A DNA stretch of 64,000 nt from Bacteroidales bacterium UBA4293 (GCA_002395835.1 DGVD01000018.1:1-64000), one strand, 5' to 3'. Positions 49,257-59,815 are shown, numbered from the stretch's first letter. Translations and numbers: made by a program. The notes: generated by a model from the letters alone, not told the origin.

Positions 49257-51761
49257 TCAACTCTCGCTGGTATAATGTGAACCATAGCCATAATGATATC
49301 CATAGCGGTAACCATACTTGCTATACCCATACTTACCATAAGAATCGTCCGTTCCATTGAGCAGCAAGGCCATATTACCAAACTTCTTATTGTCGTAGAA
49401 CTTATCGATTTCTGGAAGCATATTACGTTGCAGCAGACCGGCACGAACCATGAAGATAGTCTTATCGGCATACTTAGCCACGATGCTTGCATCGGCCACG
49501 ATTTCAACTGGTGGACAGTCTAGGAAGATTAAGTCGTATTCCTTCTTCAGTTCTTCCAGCATGACACCAAGCCGCTCACTATAGAGCAACTCTGTAGGAT
49601 TAGGAGGAATAGAACCTACTGGAAGGACATCCAAGCCATTAACCAGTGAACTCTTTACAATGAGATTATCGTATGAGTCTACCCGCTTTGCCAAATAATC
49701 AGCCAGACCGCGATGTGGCTTGTTCACATACTTACTCAAGCTACGCTTACGGAAGTCGAGGTCGACAGCCAGCACCTTACGATCCTTAATGGCAAAGCTG
49801 GCAGCCAGGTTCAAAGTAACGAAAGTCTTACCACTACCTGCATTGGCACTGGTAATCATGACAATCTGATGTTCATTTTCACCCTGCATGAACTCCATGT
49901 TACTACGAACCACACGGAATGCCTCGTTAATCTGGTTACGGCTACCCTCTTTCACATAAAGTTTCAGGTTCTTGTCGCTCTGACGGTCGCTCTTCTTCCA
50001 GAAACCCAGTCGCATGAGAAATTTAGACATCACAGGGTCATTCTTGAAGAAATTGCCCAGACCACCAGAAGAAATCAATCTTCTTAAGAAGCCTCTCTTC
50101 TCCTGCTGTACGAATGGAATCTCACCCAAAAATGGAGTCTGCATGTGCTCCAAGTCCTTACGACCACGCACAGTGGTATTCAACAGTTCCAACAGGATGA
50201 TGACAACCAACGGAATGAGAAGACCGACAACCAAGTAAATGGTATAAATCTGCTTGCTATTTGGAGCAATGGCAGTATTACTACCAGTAGGAGGATTCAA
50301 CAAACGAGTGTTGTATGCTGTAAATGCACGGCTCAGCTCATTCTCCTCACGTTTCTGGAGCAGGTAAGTATAAAGAGCCTGCTTTACAGCCTGCTGACGC
50401 TCTACAGAGAGCAGATACTTTTCCTGTTCAGGGTTAGTAGCCATCTTAGAAGTAGCCTTAGACTCTGTGGACTGAGTAGTCCTCAACTGCGTATTGAAAG
50501 CAATTATCTGGTTGTCGATGGAAGACATCAGCACAGCTCTCATTTCAGCCAACTGAGCATCACGTTCCTTTACCAGAGGGTTCTCCTCGGATGAGTTGGA
50601 CACCAAAGTCTTACGCTCCAGCACCATATCGTTATAGCTACGAATCTGGTTCTCAATGCTAGAGCTACCAATATCGGAAACAGCAGGAATCAGACGGTTC
50701 GGATCATCGTTGGTCTGGAGGTAATCCTTCAGGAAACGGACCATGGACAACTGATTGTTCAGCTCAATAGACTTCTGGTTAGCCGCAGCAGCCAAAGACA
50801 TATTCTGACCGATGCTACCAGAAAGGTTAGGAATCAAGTTCTGGCTCTTGTAGCTGGAGATATCGCTATCCACGCTACCCAGCTCCTTCTCGATGACTGC
50901 CAGACGCTCAGAGATGAACTCATTGGTACTGGTAGCAATCTGGTTCTTATCGTTCACCCAGTACTCACTGTACACGGTGATGACCATGTTCAAGAAATCC
51001 TCGGCACGCTCGATAGACACATCAGAGCAAGAAAGGTCGATGACAGAAGCACTCTCCTCACGCTGTGCAATAGCCAGTTTCTTACTATAGAGAGCTGCTG
51101 TACTAGAGAGCATACTATGCACTACCTGAATTTCCACATCAGAAGCCTTATGATTATCGGTCAGGATTACCAAAACCTTTCCAATAGGAGTTTCCAGATG
51201 CTCATTCAGCTTACCCTTAACCGTTTTATTGCCACCTTTACTAAAATCCTTCAAGGTAAGAGAGCCATCCTTCTTCAAGCTGACGGTCAGGCTAGCTACA
51301 GCCTCATCGGCCACATCCTCCATAATCACCTCGATAGGAAGGTTCCATCCATACAAAGTCTGACGGTGGAAACGACCATCCTTACTGTAGTTCATATTCA
51401 GCTTCAGGCGCTTTACCACGTCATTAACCACCTGAGGGGTCTTCATGGCAATGATTTCATTGGAAACCGTGCTAGTACTTTTGAAAAGACCCAGGTTGTT
51501 ATTTGACAATGAATTAGAAGAAGATGACTCTTCCTTGATCATGATAGTGGCAGAACGAGAATAGACATTCTCCTGGCTTTTCACATTAAAAAAGGCCAAA
51601 GCAAAAGCGATAGCCGCACAAATGACGAACCAATACCAATTTGAGAGGCAACGCATGAGAATGTTGATGATATCCAAGCCTTCATCCTCTTCTTCCTGTT
51701 GGTTCTGAGGCGCTTGTTGCATAATCACAACATTGTTAGGATTAAACTTGTTTTCTTCCAT
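49257..51761 (-). CDS. Wzc-like chain-length regulator and tyrosine autokinase
   Basis: The 834-residue protein has a Wzz domain with two membrane helices (about 38-56 and 510-530) and a large periplasmic coiled-coil part. The cytoplasmic BY-kinase shows Walker A SANAGSGKTFVTLNLA, Walker A' LAVDLDFRKRSL and Walker B LIFLDCPPVE. The tail is exceptionally Tyr-rich: SYGKYGYSKYGYRYGYHYG, the autophosphorylation cluster. It sets polymer length and drives export with Wza. It has its own promoter (51786-51793). Confidence 0.95.
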   Translation of the reverse strand: MEENKFNPNNVVIMQQAPQNQQEEEDEGLDIINILMRCLSNWYWFVICAAIAFALAFFNVKSQENVYSRSATIMIKEESSSSNSLSNNNLGLFKSTSTVSNEIIAMKTPQVVNDVVKRLKLNMNYSKDGRFHRQTLYGWNLPIEVIMEDVADEAVASLTVSLKKDGSLTLKDFSKGGNKTVKGKLNEHLETPIGKVLVILTDNHKASDVEIQVVHSMLSSTAALYSKKLAIAQREESASVIDLSCSDVSIERAEDFLNMVITVYSEYWVNDKNQIATSTNEFISERLAVIEKELGSVDSDISSYKSQNLIPNLSGSIGQNMSLAAAANQKSIELNNQLSMVRFLKDYLQTNDDPNRLIPAVSDIGSSSIENQIRSYNDMVLERKTLVSNSSEENPLVKERDAQLAEMRAVLMSSIDNQIIAFNTQLRTTQSTESKATSKMATNPEQEKYLLSVERQQAVKQALYTYLLQKREENELSRAFTAYNTRLLNPPTGSNTAIAPNSKQIYTIYLVVGLLIPLVVIILLELLNTTVRGRKDLEHMQTPFLGEIPFVQQEKRGFLRRLISSGGLGNFFKNDPVMSKFLMRLGFWKKSDRQSDKNLKLYVKEGSRNQINEAFRVVRSNMEFMQGENEHQIVMITSANAGSGKTFVTLNLAASFAIKDRKVLAVDLDFRKRSLSKYVNKPHRGLADYLAKRVDSYDNLIVKSSLVNGLDVLPVGSIPPNPTELLYSERLGVMLEELKKEYDLIFLDCPPVEIVADASIVAKYADKTIFMVRAGLLQRNMLPEIDKFYDNKKFGNMALLLNGTDDSYGKYGYSKYGYRYGYHYGYGSHYTSES

Positions 51762-51785
51762 TAATTATATTTTTAAATTTGGTTG

Positions 51786-51793
51786 CAAAAGTA
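51786..51793 (-). promoter_or_regulatory. -7 promoter box for the Wzc-Wza-GT26 unit
   Basis: TACTTTTG on the minus strand, 24 bases upstream of the start codon; ATTG about 20 bases further upstream is a weak partner. It implies an internal promoter in the capsule locus. Confidence 0.5.
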
Positions 51794-51821
51794 GCTAATT
51801 TTTCCGAACTATACAATAATG

Positions 51822-52790
51822 TTACAAATTCATTTTCGATTTCATTTGCCCGTATGCTTTTTCCATGGAATAGGCTGAAAATCTCGGGGCTTTCAGTTCT
51901 TTTAAAGCCTGACACCAATCTTCAACAGAGTCCACTACATTAAAGCCTGCCACACGCTCCATATCATGATAAGGATTTCGGGTAATCACTAACGGCTTTC
52001 CTAGTCCCTCAGCATCGGCAATAGTGGAGAGTCCTACACAGTAGTGAATTTTCTCTTTCCGCAAAGGACATACAAGGGCACGGGCATGAGCCATAGCCTC
52101 CAGCATCTGGGGATAGACCTCACCCGAATTTTCCGTGATGACCACCTCTATATTCGGAATATCCCGACACTTTTCAGGCAAGTTCTCATAATTGGCACCG
52201 GCATGTTTCCTACTAGTCAGGATTTTTAGAGGCAAGCCCGTTTTCTGGAACACCTCTATGAGCAACTTAAAATCACGGTTCTCCTTACCCGTGCTCACGA
52301 AGTAGCCTTGATCGTCCGTCTTTACCTGCTTGAAGAAAGTCCTATCAGGCCCCCATCCCGGAACGGAGCATCTGCCAGAAGAGGCTAACCCGTTTCTTAC
52401 CGTCTGTTCCAGCGTTAGTTCAGACAAGAAGAATAGATGCCTACATCCGGAAAGTAGGAAACGGTATAAATAAGATTTTATACCCTTTTTCACCTTCGGT
52501 TCATGATGAAGGTAGGCATAAACCGGAGTGCTGCATAAATGAAGAGCAGACAACAGCAGCAGCCCTTTGTGACTATGAAGATTCAGGTTGGGTATGAAGA
52601 CTAAATCGGGTTTATACCTCCTGAGAAGAGACACATCGTGCCAGAAAGACTTTCTCTCCTTTTCCCAAATAACCCGATGGCCTTCCTTCTCCATCTCTAC
52701 TGCTCCATAGAGCCAATGAGACGGGACCAGACCCTGCACATACTGGTCATGGGTCTCCGGAGTTCCAATATAGAGTATCTTCTTCGCCAT
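51822..52790 (-). CDS. GT-B glycosyltransferase (GT4-like)
   Basis: A 322-residue protein starting KKILYIGTPETHDQYVQGLV, with a donor-site region VVITENSGEVYPQMLEAMAH and LVCPLRKE typical of GT-B retaining enzymes. It lies 3 bases after the pyruvyltransferase gene. Sugar and linkage are unknown. Confidence 0.7.
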   Translation of the reverse strand: MAKKILYIGTPETHDQYVQGLVPSHWLYGAVEMEKEGHRVIWEKERKSFWHDVSLLRRYKPDLVFIPNLNLHSHKGLLLLSALHLCSTPVYAYLHHEPKVKKGIKSYLYRFLLSGCRHLFFLSELTLEQTVRNGLASSGRCSVPGWGPDRTFFKQVKTDDQGYFVSTGKENRDFKLLIEVFQKTGLPLKILTSRKHAGANYENLPEKCRDIPNIEVVITENSGEVYPQMLEAMAHARALVCPLRKEKIHYCVGLSTIADAEGLGKPLVITRNPYHDMERVAGFNVVDSVEDWCQALKELKAPRFSAYSMEKAYGQMKSKMNL

Positions 52791-52793
52791 ATC

Positions 52794-53969
52794 TTATTTA
52801 TCGGCCAAAGCCAAGGCATCACGGAAGAAAGCCAGGGATTTTTGCCGATATTCGGTAAGTTTCTGATCCACTTTATCGTAATCAATTTCTGCATGAACTG
52901 GATTTATATCATTACGATAAATACGACTGCTTAACCCAAAGGTATTCAGCAGACTATCAATCCTAGAATGGGTAGAATTACCCGCAGTAGGTTTCGTACG
53001 ATAAAACGTAATGAACCGACGATGCATCAAGATAGAAAACACGGTACCATGGAAAGAATCCGTACAAACATAAGCAGCACCACGGATCAGGTTTACAAAA
53101 TCACAAGCATTGACATCGTATGGAGCATAATCACCCAAAGTTTCATCGGCTGGGACATATTCATCCATATGCCTCATGATAACGATTTTCAAGCCCGTTT
53201 TTTCAGCCAATTTTTTAGCCTCCTGACGAATATCCTCGCGCGTGCCCAAGAAATAACAGAAAATATATGGCTCAGCCGGAGCCTGTTTTTCAGACCTGGA
53301 TGCAAACTCCAACCACTGCTCCCTAGTAAGCAACATGGTAGGATCTGCCACAACCTCAGCCTTTCTGGAAGAAAGAGATTCCACAATTTCCTTTGCTTTT
53401 TGTTCTCGGACACTAATCCTGTCCAAACGCTCCAGATAACGCTTTGTTCCCCTTTTCTGAATGGCTGGAATGCTAGAAACGCCATAGCTAGCTGCGTAAG
53501 AGAACTTAGGCACTGAATCGTCCACAAAATTCAAGTTCCAATAATTGCTGTAGAACCCATAAGGACGCCACACCTGGTCACTTCCAACGAAGCATGCATC
53601 ATATTCCCGGCTGCCTGCACAAAGCGCCTTATACCCCGTATAAACCTTAAAGAGAGGGACAAACTCCTTTTTCTTGAACGCATTCGTAGCCTCTTTCCGG
53701 ATGAGCTGATTGGGCCAATAATCCGGATATTTCTTCCGGTTTGCCTTACGCTTCCTACGGTTTTGGAGAATTTCCAATCCCCCACTGAGCAGAAGACCGG
53801 GACCGATTTTTATCCAATCCCACCAGCTCCGTTGTTTTCTATATTTGATAAGTGTCAAATCATATCCAAGGTCTTGTACCGTCTTAATGGTAGCATAAGC
53901 CTGAAGACACGAACCATAGTTGGTATGGCCCAAATCGGATACGATGACACCTCCTATTTTTTTCTTCAT
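52794..53969 (-). CDS. Polysaccharide pyruvyl transferase family protein
   Basis: A 391-residue protein. KIGGVIVSDLGHTNYGSCLQ at the start, FVGSDQVWRP in the middle, and VCTDSFHGTVFSIL near the end are marks of the family, which puts ketal pyruvate on sugars, usually with PEP. Start ATG 53969 is taken because a longer frame would run into the upstream gene. It is paired with the F420-dehydrogenase-like gene, a common capsule-locus pair. Confidence 0.9.
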   Translation of the reverse strand: MKKKIGGVIVSDLGHTNYGSCLQAYATIKTVQDLGYDLTLIKYRKQRSWWDWIKIGPGLLLSGGLEILQNRRKRKANRKKYPDYWPNQLIRKEATNAFKKKEFVPLFKVYTGYKALCAGSREYDACFVGSDQVWRPYGFYSNYWNLNFVDDSVPKFSYAASYGVSSIPAIQKRGTKRYLERLDRISVREQKAKEIVESLSSRKAEVVADPTMLLTREQWLEFASRSEKQAPAEPYIFCYFLGTREDIRQEAKKLAEKTGLKIVIMRHMDEYVPADETLGDYAPYDVNACDFVNLIRGAAYVCTDSFHGTVFSILMHRRFITFYRTKPTAGNSTHSRIDSLLNTFGLSSRIYRNDINPVHAEIDYDKVDQKLTEYRQKSLAFFRDALALADK

Positions 53970-53985
53970 TTCAGTCAATTTTGAA

Positions 53986-55251
53986 TCAACGTTTTGCAGC
54001 TTTCCCCTTGAAGAGCTTGATGGCCCACCACATCCATTTGTGAGAGCCAATAAACCTTTGAGCTCCCGTATGCAGATAAGAGACAAGCCACTTGCCAGTC
54101 TTACCTTTATGAGGCAGATCGTCGTAGACGGGCACTTTCTTACCCCGTTTTCTATCGAAACGGACAAAAGCTGCATTTCTTCCTTTCTTGACACGAGCCA
54201 TGATCTGCCCTTTATTGACAAGGGAAACAGGGATTTCATCCAAAGTGATTACCCCCTCAGCCTTGGCCTGAGTCAACCAGTCCAGACATTGTTTAGTTCG
54301 GACCACCAGTGAGTTTACCCCGATGGTATCGGCTATATAAGGATCAATATGGATATCACCGAAACTGACATCACCCAATTCCCCATAATGATCGATGCAC
54401 AGACAGCAACGATGAGGAACAAAGAAAGAACGCAAGGGTTGGTAAAAATCCTGGAAACGCTCCTCATGGTCTATCCCCTCACCTTTGGCAACCATCTTTC
54501 CCAGGCAACCTTTATCCCGATAGGCAAAATAGGTCAGTTTACCGGAGTCAATTTTCCTTTCACGGAAAACATATTCCGTGAGGTAGAAAGAACGTCCAGA
54601 TGAGCAATAAATAGCGAAATAAGCAGCGATCTTCTCCCTGAACCTCCGGTCGAGTTTCTCATATTTCCGGAAACCTTCAATGTGACAAGGCAATCCCACA
54701 ATCACGTAGCGAGAACCCGGAGCTTGCTTTATTTCTGCAATAGCCATGTTCAAGGTCACCGGAGCATATTTGGAACTTCGTGCCTTCAAAATATCTTCAG
54801 GAGTAGTAGCCAGATAAGAACGCACCAACAAAGGAGCATTCTTATCAAAAGAAGTGACAAAAGCCCCATCGATATAATGCTTATCAAGCAGCCATACCAA
54901 CATCTGGCTCACCATGCCCCCAGAAGCACTATGGAAACGGATTTCATAGTCGTTGCTATGACCCGTAAAGCACTTCAAGAAAGAACCCACAAATTTATCC
55001 GACTGAGTGCCTTCATCCTGGAAAACCTGCTGGGCCATCCCCTTCAGATCCACCCCTACACCAGGACAACTGTCGTAACAACGGTGACAACCTGAATTAT
55101 TCTTACAGGCAGCCTCATCCACAACAGGCCGGAAACAACCTTTATCGACCTGGATGGTAATGGCATGAGAAGGACAAGCCCCCTCACAGACCCCACACCC
55201 CGTACAAAGGTCGTTCTTAACTGTATAACTTATATTAGGGAGTTGCCTCAT
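53986..55251 (-). CDS. Coenzyme F420 hydrogenase/dehydrogenase beta-subunit-like iron-sulfur protein
   Basis: A 421-residue protein with an N-terminal ferredoxin-type motif (CTGCGVCEGACPSHAITI) and a second Cys set (CKNNSGCHRCYDSCPG), followed by the FrhB-like fold (SGGMVSQMLVWLLD, YVIVGLPCHIEG, CCLCIDHYGELGDVSFGDIH). In capsule loci it accompanies pyruvyl transferases; its true redox partner there is not known. It starts inside the stop of the GT2 gene (4-base overlap). Confidence 0.9.
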   Translation of the reverse strand: MRQLPNISYTVKNDLCTGCGVCEGACPSHAITIQVDKGCFRPVVDEAACKNNSGCHRCYDSCPGVGVDLKGMAQQVFQDEGTQSDKFVGSFLKCFTGHSNDYEIRFHSASGGMVSQMLVWLLDKHYIDGAFVTSFDKNAPLLVRSYLATTPEDILKARSSKYAPVTLNMAIAEIKQAPGSRYVIVGLPCHIEGFRKYEKLDRRFREKIAAYFAIYCSSGRSFYLTEYVFRERKIDSGKLTYFAYRDKGCLGKMVAKGEGIDHEERFQDFYQPLRSFFVPHRCCLCIDHYGELGDVSFGDIHIDPYIADTIGVNSLVVRTKQCLDWLTQAKAEGVITLDEIPVSLVNKGQIMARVKKGRNAAFVRFDRKRGKKVPVYDDLPHKGKTGKWLVSYLHTGAQRFIGSHKWMWWAIKLFKGKAAKR

Positions 55252-56267
55252 CGCTTCAGTTTATAGAGCAGGGCGAAAAATAGCCCCACATGATGCTTCA
55301 TCATCCATATATACAAACGATCCTCCTTTTTGTACTTATTCCTTACCGGATCCTGATAAAAAGAGGTCAGCATGGGATTCCGGGTCTCTTCAGCCAAATG
55401 ACTGACTTTCCGGAAGAAAGCCTCATCGCTATAAGAAATATATTTCAGGATGACCTTAAAAATCCTGAGCTGCTGGCTATAATAATGGTTCTTGATTTCA
55501 GACCACTCATAATTTTCATCACAAAAAGCCTTCAATTTAGCCAGCAGATTCAAGAGCCTGGTATGTTTAGCCTCCGAATAATTTGTAGAGATGGACTTCG
55601 GATTAATGAGATAATTATAGAAAACATCCGGCAAAATCCCTACCCTCTTCACATGAGGCAAGAAAAGTACCAAGAACATGAGATCCTCACTGGCCACATC
55701 TCTCTCACTGGGGAATCGGACCCCGCTAGTTAGGAAGATAGATCTGCGGAACAAAGCCATACACGAACTCATTCCTCTAGTGCGACTTTGAGTATCTTCT
55801 GGATTACGGCCAATGATATCCTTACGGAAATTCCTCATTTGTGCTTCATCCAGAAAATAACATTCCTTTTTAGGCGACAACGGAAGAAACGTACCATCGG
55901 TAGTAACCCTACGAGGTTGAAACCAGCAAATATCCAAATCTTTCTCCTTACACTTATTGTAGGTAGTCTGATAAGCCTCCAATTCAATCCAGTCGTCGGA
56001 ATCACAGAAAGTCACATACTCACCTGTGGCCACCTCAAGACCCGAATTACGAGCAAAGCCCAATCCCCCATTCTTCTTGTGAATCACTTTGATTCGATGA
56101 TCCTTTTTGGCCCACTCCTCACACATATGAGGACAAGCATCAGGACTCTCATCATCAACCAGAATAATCTCAATATCCTCAAGAGTCTGGTTCACAATGG
56201 ATTGAACGCACTTATTCAAGTACTGCTCAACATTATAGACCGGAATGACAACTGATACCTTAGGCAT
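55248..56267 (-). CDS. Glycosyltransferase family 2
   Basis: A 339-residue GT-A enzyme: VSVVIPVYNVEQYLNKCVQS, ILVDDESPDAC, KNGGLGFARNSGLE and the DxD-type CDSDDWIE. The C-terminal part is long and basic. It overlaps the Wzy gene by 8 bases. Adds one sugar of the repeat unit; which one is unknown. Confidence 0.93.
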   Translation of the reverse strand: MPKVSVVIPVYNVEQYLNKCVQSIVNQTLEDIEIILVDDESPDACPHMCEEWAKKDHRIKVIHKKNGGLGFARNSGLEVATGEYVTFCDSDDWIELEAYQTTYNKCKEKDLDICWFQPRRVTTDGTFLPLSPKKECYFLDEAQMRNFRKDIIGRNPEDTQSRTRGMSSCMALFRRSIFLTSGVRFPSERDVASEDLMFLVLFLPHVKRVGILPDVFYNYLINPKSISTNYSEAKHTRLLNLLAKLKAFCDENYEWSEIKNHYYSQQLRIFKVILKYISYSDEAFFRKVSHLAEETRNPMLTSFYQDPVRNKYKKEDRLYIWMMKHHVGLFFALLYKLKR

Positions 56268-57549
56268 TTTTTATGATATACACTCCAGAAGTTAAATTAT
56301 TATCGAGTTCTTTTCTTCTAGCCTCAATGGCAGCAAAACAAACACCCCAGAAGAAATACATAGGAAGGAACTTGAAGTACGGGTTATCATTATACCAGCA
56401 CAACAAGAAAGTAGCGCCTACCGAAACGACGCCCACTCCTGCCCAATACCTGATAAACGGATCCTTATATTTGGAATAAACCTTATAATACCTCCACATG
56501 AGCAAGAGGAAACAGATGGCAAACAGGTAAAAACCGACCCAACCTAGCTCCACGAGACAATAAGAGGTAGAGAAATTCCAGAACATGGTAGTTCCATACA
56601 TCCTAAAGACCTTCGTACCAAAACGAGTGGATTTACTTCCACTACCCAATCCGTATCCAAACACCTTACGGATAGGATCTGTAAGAATGACCTGATCGGT
56701 CAACTCGATAGCCGTACCTCTATTGAATCCCTCTTCCGTGAAATTATAAGAGTGCGTAGTTTCCTCACGAAGATATTCCGTGTCGAAAGTCTGCGTTACA
56801 TATTTCTCTCCATAATATAGCCTCATGACAAACTGCATGGCTGGAATGAGGAAGAAGAAAGCCAGCACCAATACCACGATGTGCATGAGAGAAAACTTCT
56901 TGTTCATGACATATCCACCATAGAAGGTTAATGGGAACAAGAAGTACATCATCTTGATCTCGGCTAAAATGGCTATCATGAACATACAAGCGATATAGAT
57001 TCCATAACGGGTAGGCCTCATCTTACCTTGGAAGAAATCGGCAGTAGACATCATCATGACCAATAAAGCATGCAGCATGAGTACACCATTTCCGGAGAAA
57101 GTACCACTCATCCAGTCGCCACGGATACCAGCCACGAACTCCAAGATGCAGACCACTACGTTAATGTCGAAGGCCAGATACATGTATCTCTTGTATTTCT
57201 TCACATCCTTCATTTCGAAGCAGCGATAGATAACCCACACCAAGAGGACGTACCTGAGAATCATTCTCAATCCCCACAAGTAGCTCAAGGCAGGCATGAG
57301 ATTGATAATGGCACCCAAGACTGTGAACAAAAACAAGAAAGAGATAGCGAAAGACAACACCCCACCCAAGTACTTATTCAAAGACGTCTTGGCACCCGAC
57401 TTTTTCTGGCTAACCCTAAATGCCACATAGAAAATCAGCAAATCGGGGATTAAAGTCATCAACTCATGGTCAAATATATAGTTTTGGACAAATCCTATAT
57501 AAATGAGCCAGTTCAAGACAAATAACAGTATTTTTCTATTTTGTTTCAT
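56260..57549 (-). CDS. wzy: Wzy-like O-antigen/capsule polymerase
   Basis: A 429-residue protein with about eleven membrane segments and one large outer loop (TEEGFNRGTAIELTDQ, GYGLGSGSKSTRFG). Wzy proteins are poorly conserved, so the call rests on topology, the loop and the place next to the Wzx flippase and glycosyltransferases. It would join lipid-linked repeat units at the periplasmic face. Confidence 0.75.
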   Translation of the reverse strand: MKQNRKILLFVLNWLIYIGFVQNYIFDHELMTLIPDLLIFYVAFRVSQKKSGAKTSLNKYLGGVLSFAISFLFLFTVLGAIINLMPALSYLWGLRMILRYVLLVWVIYRCFEMKDVKKYKRYMYLAFDINVVVCILEFVAGIRGDWMSGTFSGNGVLMLHALLVMMMSTADFFQGKMRPTRYGIYIACMFMIAILAEIKMMYFLFPLTFYGGYVMNKKFSLMHIVVLVLAFFFLIPAMQFVMRLYYGEKYVTQTFDTEYLREETTHSYNFTEEGFNRGTAIELTDQVILTDPIRKVFGYGLGSGSKSTRFGTKVFRMYGTTMFWNFSTSYCLVELGWVGFYLFAICFLLLMWRYYKVYSKYKDPFIRYWAGVGVVSVGATFLLCWYNDNPYFKFLPMYFFWGVCFAAIEARRKELDNNLTSGVYIIKNA

Positions 57550-57552
57550 AAC

Positions 57553-58278
57553 TTATCTCTTTAATCCTAAATATCTTTTAAGTTTACGACTCCAATACCC
57601 CTTCTTCATTTTAAGCTTATCGGTCCAGGACATCCAAGATGAAGAATAATGATGAATGGTATAGGTATGATCTGTTATTTCAAGTTTACTACTCAAGAAT
57701 TCAATGGGACAGAAATAATCCCAAGGATAGATAGTGACATCGGCCACCTTATACGGTTCATCCGAGGTATGCCTCAAACCATATTTCTTCAACACTCTGC
57801 TGGTGATAGGCACTATGGGAATCTGCTCCACATGCCCATCCGGGAATACATAGTGAGTATTCTCATAGAAGGCCATAATTTCCCGGAGCAGGACATTCTT
57901 TGGCTCCACCGCAAATCCTAAGCCTAAGGCAACCATATCCGCTGCTGAAGGATTATTCTGATGTTTCTCGATACCCATCCAAGGTCCTTTCTCCATTAAA
58001 TCATCCATGGGACGGATGACCTCCACATCGGTGTCAAAGTAGACTCCCCCATGTTCATAAAGAACCTTCAGCCGAGCATAATCACTCACATAAGCAAACT
58101 TTCCTACTTCATAGGCCTCTTTAACAAAAGGAATGCAGTTCACATCAAAGTTGCTCTCATTCCATTCCACAATCTGATAATCCGGAAGATATTTCCTCCA
58201 ACTATCCATATAGGTCTTATACTCTTCTGGAATAGGCTTTCCTCCGAACCAACAGTAATGAATTGTCTTAGGAATCAT
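57553..58278 (-). CDS. GT32-like capsular glycosyltransferase (DXD)
   Basis: A 241-residue protein starting MIPKTIHYCWFGGKPIPEEY, then YARLKVLYEHGGVYFDTDVE with the DXD motif. This is the OCH1/TcdA-like sugar transferase group common in capsule loci. It stands 3 bases before Wzy and 4 bases after Wzx. Confidence 0.9.
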   Translation of the reverse strand: MIPKTIHYCWFGGKPIPEEYKTYMDSWRKYLPDYQIVEWNESNFDVNCIPFVKEAYEVGKFAYVSDYARLKVLYEHGGVYFDTDVEVIRPMDDLMEKGPWMGIEKHQNNPSAADMVALGLGFAVEPKNVLLREIMAFYENTHYVFPDGHVEQIPIVPITSRVLKKYGLRHTSDEPYKVADVTIYPWDYFCPIEFLSSKLEITDHTYTIHHYSSSWMSWTDKLKMKKGYWSRKLKRYLGLKR

Positions 58279-58282
58279 CTGG

Positions 58283-59815
58283 CTACCCTCTAAACTTCTT
58301 TATAAAACGACCTAACACCTTTTGCTGGACCAACTTACGAGATTCTTTATTCAAGGCGAAGAAATACATAATCACGACTGTACAGAAGACAGATACACAA
58401 CCTACCACGATAAATCTCATCCAACCTTCGGGCAGCTGCTCACGAACAAAATATGGAATAATGCAAGAAACACCCACCAATATCAGATTCTTCAAGAAGA
58501 CGGTAGACACATATTTATGCCAAGGAAAATCCGCATATTTCGTCAGGATATACAAATCGACAAACAGCCTTAGTAGACAAGGAACCATACCCACCCAATA
58601 CACTGCCACCGGAGACCATCCCAAGGCAAGTACTAGAAATACCAGTGGCAAGTCGGTCAACATAATGGGTGCCATGTACATGGTTATCTGCTTGACCCGG
58701 CCAATAGCCACATTTCCTTTCAGAACCATGGAGTTACTATACGTGATGAAACACACCAAGATAGAAATCTTCACGAATTCCGGAGTATATTCCGGTATAG
58801 TTCCAAGCCAAAGCCTCAAGACAAAATCCAACTCCATCCAAATAGGTACCGCCACGATGGCAAGCAGGAAGAGAGTCATTTGAGTGACATTGAAAATAAG
58901 CCGCTCAAAATGATCCTTATCTCCGGCTGCATAAAACTTGGCCAACTGCGGTTCAGCAGCCACGACAAACCCCAAGACAAACTGCGACACCGTACTAGTA
59001 ACCGTAGTGGCAATTCCACGAGAAGCATTGACCGCAGTAGAAAAAAACATATTCAGCATGAGTGTAATACCCTGGGAATTCACAATGGTAGTTACATTAC
59101 CCAGACTATCCCATCCCGAGAAATTAACCATCTCTTTAAAAAGAGGTTTATCCAAACTGAATCTAAACGATTTACACTCATCGAATGAACGGACACAATA
59201 GATTCTGTAGATCATGCGGCCCAACAAAGAGATGCCAAGTTTCAATGCTGCATAAACGACCAGCTTATCGAACGGTAGATAGACCAACAGAAACAGAATC
59301 AAAATTTTTCCCACCACATCGAATATACTCATGAAAGCATAGACATTGAAATGCTCATGAGCGGTAACCACTGCCGTATAAGGCGTCTGCGTGATAGAAA
59401 TAATGACATTCAGCACAGAAAACTGGAACACCCAGTTGGCAGCCCACATTCTTTCCGGAGCGATATTCAAGGTGGTGTTTAATAGCCATAGACCCAGCGT
59501 CTCCAAGAAGAACACGACGACTGCGGCAATGACGATATGCATGACCAATGACGTATCGAATGTCTTCTTGATAAGAGACGGGTCTCCCTTGCCAATAGCC
59601 AACGCTAGGAAGCGACGGGTAGCACTCTGTAACACATTGTTCAACACTGTGAACAGGGCCACAAAACCTCCTACCACATTGTAGATACCATAATCGTCGA
59701 CACCCAGCTTCTCCAGCACGATACGCGTGGAGATAAACGCCAAGGCCATAATAACGATATGGCGGATATATAGATATACCGTGTTCTTAAGAATTCGCTT
59801 ATTGCTCTCTTCCAT
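58283..59815 (-). CDS. wzx: Wzx-like repeat-unit flippase (MOP/MATE superfamily)
   Basis: A 510-residue protein with about twelve to fourteen membrane segments: ILKNTVYLYIRHIVIMALAF, EKLGVDDYGIYNVVGGFVAL. It would flip undecaprenyl-linked repeat units across the inner membrane for Wzy. The ATG at 59815 overlaps the LicD stop by 1 base; a TTG 9 bases upstream is less likely. Confidence 0.88.
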   Translation of the reverse strand: MEESNKRILKNTVYLYIRHIVIMALAFISTRIVLEKLGVDDYGIYNVVGGFVALFTVLNNVLQSATRRFLALAIGKGDPSLIKKTFDTSLVMHIVIAAVVVFFLETLGLWLLNTTLNIAPERMWAANWVFQFSVLNVIISITQTPYTAVVTAHEHFNVYAFMSIFDVVGKILILFLLVYLPFDKLVVYAALKLGISLLGRMIYRIYCVRSFDECKSFRFSLDKPLFKEMVNFSGWDSLGNVTTIVNSQGITLMLNMFFSTAVNASRGIATTVTSTVSQFVLGFVVAAEPQLAKFYAAGDKDHFERLIFNVTQMTLFLLAIVAVPIWMELDFVLRLWLGTIPEYTPEFVKISILVCFITYSNSMVLKGNVAIGRVKQITMYMAPIMLTDLPLVFLVLALGWSPVAVYWVGMVPCLLRLFVDLYILTKYADFPWHKYVSTVFLKNLILVGVSCIIPYFVREQLPEGWMRFIVVGCVSVFCTVVIMYFFALNKESRKLVQQKVLGRFIKKFRG

